A DNA stretch of 28,334 nt. Source: CAYGWX01 sp964353855 [NCBI: uncultured bacterium]. Lineage in GTDB: Bacteria; Edwardsbacteria; CAYGWX01. The notes beneath the pieces were generated by a model that was given only the letters and a program-made list of their open reading frames with translations, was not told the DNA's origin and searched no databases. A program made the position numbers and the translations under genes. The stretch lies in NCBI GenBank assembly GCA_964353855.1, contig CAYGWX010000024.1, forward strand, positions 1-28,334, in the 5' to 3' direction. Below are positions 25,156-28,334 of this stretch, one piece after another. The number at the start of each line of letters is the position of its first letter. The stretch's first letter is position 1.

Positions 25156-26095
25156 GGCCCGCGAATGGTGCCGGCTATACTCCGACTTGGGAAATCTCCC
25201 AGGCATTCTCACGTGGCTCTTTGCAGCAGGGTGGACTCGGGCCTTGGCACGTCTTATCTATCTAGCTCTTGGGCCAACGTCGTATCTTGACCAGGCGATC
25301 TTCTCGATCCTCTCGGCACGACGATACTGTACGCAGGGTTTGTCGGTGCCAAAGATTACCCTTTACACGGACTTGCCAATAGACTCTGAGGGGCTCGTAG
25401 ATGATCTCGTGACGCTAAGTGAAAATGAGGTTTATCGGTGGACCGCCGGAGGCAGGTACGTTTTCAGAGCAAAGATTCTTGCTTTGGATGATGCGCTCCA
25501 TAGGTACGGTGAAGCCACTGCTCTTTTGGATACGGACACCTTTTTCAAGACCTCGCCTAGCGAGCTCTTCGAGCGGATTGGGCCGGGGCGTGCCCTCATG
25601 GAGCGGGTAGAACCTATTCGATTAGCTGAACCTACACGGCTGCTGGCGGAAAAGGCCCAACTCGATCCCAGAGTACGCACGTATGTTCTATCCGCCAACA
25701 GCCCAATGTGGAACGCCGGCGTCATCGGGATGGACCCCTCCAACGCAGGCTTGGTCGCGGAGGTTTTGGCGCTGAGTGACGCACTGTTCGATAGCATCCG
25801 GGATTGGTACGTTGAGCAATACTCGTTCACTGCGGTCCTTGGTAGGAGTCTGCAACTCCGAGAGGCAAGCGATATTGTCTATCACTACTGCCACCCTGTC
25901 CTTAAGAGGGCATTCGAGCGGTCCTTCAGGAGATTCAATGCGCGCTGGGGCTCGATGCCTTTGGGTGAAAGGGTCACTGCCTGCATGGACTACAAACCCC
26001 GGTGGGACTACTACAACACCGCCAAGATCCTGGCCAAGCAGGCACTCAGGCGGGCTGGCCTTTTCAGAAAACCAATCCGTTTCGACCTTACCTAG
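25097..26095 (+). CDS. Putative GT-A-fold glycosyltransferase with a DxD motif
   Basis: The central part reads as a nucleotide-diphospho-sugar transferase. SYLDQAIFSILSARRY (62-77) starts the fold, ITLYTDLP follows, and TALLDTDTFF (141-150) contains the D145-x-D147 motif that binds metal and sugar nucleotide. MWNAGVIGMDPSNAGLV and the aromatic DWYVEQYSFTAVLG match the later part of GT8-like proteins. I cannot name a family with certainty. The start is unclear: TTG 25097 overlaps the previous gene by 59 nt, TTG 25187 in the same frame would avoid the overlap, and no ATG or GTG is available before the conserved fold. The 332-residue length is therefore an upper limit. Probably adds a sugar to the same glycan. 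Confidence 0.68.
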   Translation: MQQGQQDFFKSLFKAGAANEAREWCRLYSDLGNLPGILTWLFAAGWTRALARLIYLALGPTSYLDQAIFSILSARRYCTQGLSVPKITLYTDLPIDSEGLVDDLVTLSENEVYRWTAGGRYVFRAKILALDDALHRYGEATALLDTDTFFKTSPSELFERIGPGRALMERVEPIRLAEPTRLLAEKAQLDPRVRTYVLSANSPMWNAGVIGMDPSNAGLVAEVLALSDALFDSIRDWYVEQYSFTAVLGRSLQLREASDIVYHYCHPVLKRAFERSFRRFNARWGSMPLGERVTACMDYKPRWDYYNTAKILAKQALRRAGLFRKPIRFDLT

Positions 26096-26163
26096 GGGCA
26101 CAGTCATCTTTGTTTGGGGACCGGATTGTGCCTGTCGCATCTGTGACACCGCTGCAAGGGAGG

Positions 26164-26949
26164 ATGAGGGTGGTACTCAAGCGCATCGTCGATCCTATCC
26201 GCCCCTACACCTGGGTTCTGCGCTACCTTGAGACGCGCACACGCTGCCAAGTTATTGGGGGACCGTTTTCAGGGATGAGTTACGTTGGTGCGAGTTTCGG
26301 AGGTGCATACCACCCGAAGCTGCTCGGCACGTACGAGAAGGAGCTTTGGGATGTCCTGGAAGCGGTGCGGAGTGTCTCGCCAGATGTGATCGTGAACGTG
26401 GGCGCGGCAGAGGGCTATTACGCTGTGGGTCTGGCTCTGACGATACCGGAGGCACGCGTTATAGGATTTGAAGCCACGCAACGTGGCCGGCAGCTAATGC
26501 AGGAGCTTGTAGGTCTTAACAAAGTGGGAGAGAGACTGGCAATCCGCGGATTTTGCGACGCTGAGGCGCTCGCGGGCAGCCTTCGGGGTGCTACCCGGCC
26601 TTTTGTCCTGATGGACATCGAGGGTGGCGAAGGAGCGCTGCTGGACCCCTTGATGGTTGCGGAGCTTCGCTTCAGTCACATCCTGGTTGAGCTGCACGAC
26701 TTGGTGGTTCCAGGGATTGAAAACCTGATTCGCCTTCGCTTCAAGGATAGCCATGACATGACCCTTATTCGCTCCGCACACCGCACCCTGGCTGACTTTC
26801 CCCTCGAGTTGCCTCGAGCATCTAGGTGGCTGTTGTCGAAGTGGCTCCTCCGAAGCATGCGTGAGTGGCGAGGAGGAATGATGTCCTGGTTGTACTTGAA
26901 GCCACTTCCCCTGCCCGAGCGGAGTCCGCATTCAGAGTGGCAGGCCTGA
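26164..26949 (+). CDS. SAM-dependent methyltransferase, FkbM-like
   Basis: A Rossmann core is evident from VIVNVGAAEGYYAVGLAL (about 75-92 from this start), ARVIGFEATQRGRQLM as strand 2, and FVLMDIEGGEGALLDPL as the FkbM-type DxEG signature. HILVELHD follows. The C-terminal 70 residues are basic and hydrophobic. The frame is open back to 26002, overlapping the previous gene, but ATG 26164 fits the fold. GTG 26128 (GGGGA seven bases upstream) and GTG 26170 (AGGGAGG six bases upstream) are alternatives. It is the last forward gene before a convergent reverse-strand methyltransferase. Sugar O-methylation is likely; the target is unknown. Confidence 0.8.
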   Translation: MRVVLKRIVDPIRPYTWVLRYLETRTRCQVIGGPFSGMSYVGASFGGAYHPKLLGTYEKELWDVLEAVRSVSPDVIVNVGAAEGYYAVGLALTIPEARVIGFEATQRGRQLMQELVGLNKVGERLAIRGFCDAEALAGSLRGATRPFVLMDIEGGEGALLDPLMVAELRFSHILVELHDLVVPGIENLIRLRFKDSHDMTLIRSAHRTLADFPLELPRASRWLLSKWLLRSMREWRGGMMSWLYLKPLPLPERSPHSEWQA

Positions 26950-27099
26950 GAGCCAAGGGGGATGCGTTGTCGCACGACTGTCGTACCTTGGATGCGTTTG
27001 TGACGCTTGGACCTCGACCCACACACTACCTCGTGGTCTTGTTGGCGCGGGCCGCTAGGCGAGCATTGTTTTGCCTGCCCACTGTCGCCTGGCTGGGCT

Positions 27100-27876
27100 T
27101 TAGGGGTAATTTCGATCGCTCTGCTGCAGTCTCTTATTGGCCGCGAGGGCATGGGTGAGGGCTTGTTTCTCCCACAAGCCCAGTTTCCTGACCGGGTGCC
27201 CTTCGATCCAGTCATCAATGTACAGGAGAGGTTTGCAGAAGTCGAACGGGGGAAGTTCCAGGTTGAGCGCGCGGAAGGATCCCGTTGGCATGTCAGTGTT
27301 CTCGGTGCATTCTGTCCAAGTTGACGTTAGCAGGAAGGGGATCTCACTTCGCAAGAAGTTGTGAATCGTTTGGAAAATGTGCTTGTAGGAGAAGTGGGGA
27401 AGGCAATCGCGGCAAAGCCACATGTCGGCCCCCGGCAATCTGTCCCTGGTAATGTCGAGTTTGACGAAGGCGGTATTGTTGGTGCCGTAAAGAGAGCGGT
27501 TTCTCTCAATCAGGGGCTCCACAATATCCCCACCAACGTAGTGCACGTTCTCTTCCCTGGGGATCAGCCGAAACCAGTTGTAGTCCCCACATGGCGCATC
27601 GAGAATGATGCGCACGGCGAGTTGTCCGATGAGATCTTCTATTCCTTTTCTCACGGTCTCGGTAAAGGCGATTGTGGATCCAGGCCCCGAAAGACTTTCG
27701 GCGCATCCCCACTCGTTGTTTCTGAAGTACGAGGTGAAAAGATCTTGTGTGCTCTTGAACCGGCGGAGGTGAAACCACTGGCGCCAAAAGCTGTAGGCTT
27801 GCAAGGCACCGGTAACGCCAGGAATGCGCCGCAGAATTCTCTTGGCTGTTCCCTTCAACTCGCATCCTCGCGCCAT
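27100..27876 (-). CDS. Class I SAM-dependent methyltransferase, opposite strand
   Basis: The 258-residue protein has an N-terminal helical part of about 60 residues containing FTSYFRNNEWGCAESLSG. The SAM-binding motif I follows as IILDAPCGDYNWFRL (90-104), then YVGGDIVEPLIERN (113-126) and LCRDCLPHFSY at the strand-4 position. The combination of FRNNEWG with DAPCGDYNW is one I recognise from a methyltransferase subfamily common in polysaccharide clusters. It is on the opposite strand, convergent with the FkbM-like gene 150 bp away, and its 5' side faces a spacer of 415 bp, so it has its own promoter. The ATG (27876-27874) has only a weak GAGA-like ribosome binding site. The substrate is unknown. 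Confidence 0.82.
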   Translation of the reverse strand: MARGCELKGTAKRILRRIPGVTGALQAYSFWRQWFHLRRFKSTQDLFTSYFRNNEWGCAESLSGPGSTIAFTETVRKGIEDLIGQLAVRIILDAPCGDYNWFRLIPREENVHYVGGDIVEPLIERNRSLYGTNNTAFVKLDITRDRLPGADMWLCRDCLPHFSYKHIFQTIHNFLRSEIPFLLTSTWTECTENTDMPTGSFRALNLELPPFDFCKPLLYIDDWIEGHPVRKLGLWEKQALTHALAANKRLQQSDRNYP

Positions 27877-28291
27877 ATCTCTGGCGTGAACCCACCGACG
27901 GTGCGCCGTATCAGCGAGACTCCCCGATACGAGCCCTCAAGCTCGAGGGATGGGGGTTGCTTCTTCACCAAAGTTGATTGTACCCGACCGACTCCCCGAC
28001 CAGAAGCGGATGAGACTGGCGGACGCCCAGGTCGACTGGTGGACCGTGTGGGAGGCAAGCACTCGCTGAAGCATAGGTTCAAGCATGCGCAAGCAAAGAA
28101 CCATATCAGACCAGATATTCCAGCAGTGCCGATCCTTGCTCCGACAGATATTTGGCGGAGTCACCGTGGACCTCCCGGCTTCACCAGACAACCCTCGGAT
28201 GACAAAACCTCCAAGTGCGGCAGGCGCGTAAAGCGCTCTCAGGAAGCCATGCTCCTCATGCTACAGTCGGAACGGGTATCGGAGGCGGCTC
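27877..28291. other. Divergent spacer without a convincing gene
   Basis: This 415-bp spacer lies between the starts of the reverse-strand methyltransferase and the forward gene at the edge, so it should contain promoters for both. Open frames on both strands lack family motifs. I could not identify convincing -35/-10 hexamers. Confidence 0.5.
28281..28285 (+). promoter_or_regulatory. Consensus ribosome binding site of the gene at the right edge
   Basis: GGAGG ends six bases before ATG 28292, ideal spacing, and is the main support for calling a gene there. Confidence 0.65.
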
Positions 28292-28334
28292 ATGCTTGAG
28301 GTTGCCGTTGCTGCAGCCTTCGCGGCGCTGATCG
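28292..28334 (+). CDS. Start of a gene cut by the window edge, hydrophobic N-terminus
   Basis: Only 14 codons are visible, reading MLEVAVAAAFAALI. The start is supported by GGAGG six bases upstream. The hydrophobic beginning suggests a membrane helix or signal sequence. In this context a polyprenyl-phosphate sugar-phosphotransferase (WecA/MraY-type, which often starts with such a helix) or a chain-length protein would fit, but this is a guess from context and not from recognisable motifs. Confidence 0.5.
   Translation, partial: MLEVAVAAAFAALI

Noticed and set aside
27361-28299. A 312-codon forward open frame running opposite to the reverse methyltransferase
   Set aside because: It is the antisense shadow of the methyltransferase plus spacer. 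The reverse frame has clear SAM-binding motifs and this one has none.
1-28334. CRISPR arrays, tRNA or rRNA genes, and insertion-sequence transposases
   Set aside because: No regularly spaced repeats, no tRNA-like cloverleaf and no transposase motifs were found on reading through the window.

Overview
The window is one stretch of a cell-surface polysaccharide (O-antigen or exopolysaccharide) biosynthesis and export locus from a GC-rich, probably Gram-negative bacterium. Evidence for that is a Wzm/Wzt-type ABC exporter, a non-hydrolysing UDP-GlcNAc 2-epimerase, many GT-B glycosyltransferases, a GT9 heptosyltransferase-like protein and two O-antigen ligase/polymerase-like membrane proteins. I cannot assign a phylum. 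The spacer after the first gene carries palindromic repeats of the kind found scattered through genomes of environmental bacteria, so an uncultured or little-studied lineage is plausible.

Layout. 61-3695: wecB, a spacer with palindromic repeats, then the exporter pair wzm-wzt. 3706-7297: a methyltransferase placed directly after wzt, a GT-C-like integral membrane glycosyltransferase and a GT9 protein. 7375-8334: a methyltransferase on the opposite strand. 8335-9049: about 700 bp with no convincing gene. 9050-9901: another methyltransferase, followed by a second empty spacer to 10367. 10368-16659: an acyltransferase-3 membrane enzyme and four GT-B glycosyltransferases. 16767-20370: an FkbM-type methyltransferase, a 55-codon relic or mini-gene coupled at both ends, and a tandem pair of paralogous O-antigen ligase/polymerase proteins. 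20429-22465: a GT4 enzyme and a WecG/TagA/CpsF (GT26) transferase. 22588-26949: a nucleotidyltransferase-fold protein, a GT4 enzyme, a GT-A-like transferase with a DxD motif and an FkbM-like methyltransferase. 27100-27876: a second opposite-strand methyltransferase. 28292 to the edge: the first 14 codons of a further gene with a perfect ribosome binding site.

How the genes may work together (inference). WecB makes UDP-ManNAc, and the GT26 protein can place ManNAc or a ManNAc derivative on a lipid-linked primer. Six GT4/GT-B enzymes, the GT9 protein and the DxD protein extend the chain. The acyltransferase and up to six methyltransferases decorate it. The Wzm/Wzt exporter carries it across the inner membrane, and the Wzt C-terminal domain probably recognises the finished chain. 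One or both ligase-like proteins then transfer or polymerise it on the periplasmic side. I found no Wzx flippase, no UDP-ManNAc dehydrogenase and no nucleotide-sugar set beyond WecB, so those would lie outside the window.

The strongest points for a second look are the tandem ligase/polymerase duplication inside an ABC-exporter locus, the coupled GT4-like fragment just before it, the placement of a methyltransferase on wzt, and the palindromic repeats after wecB.
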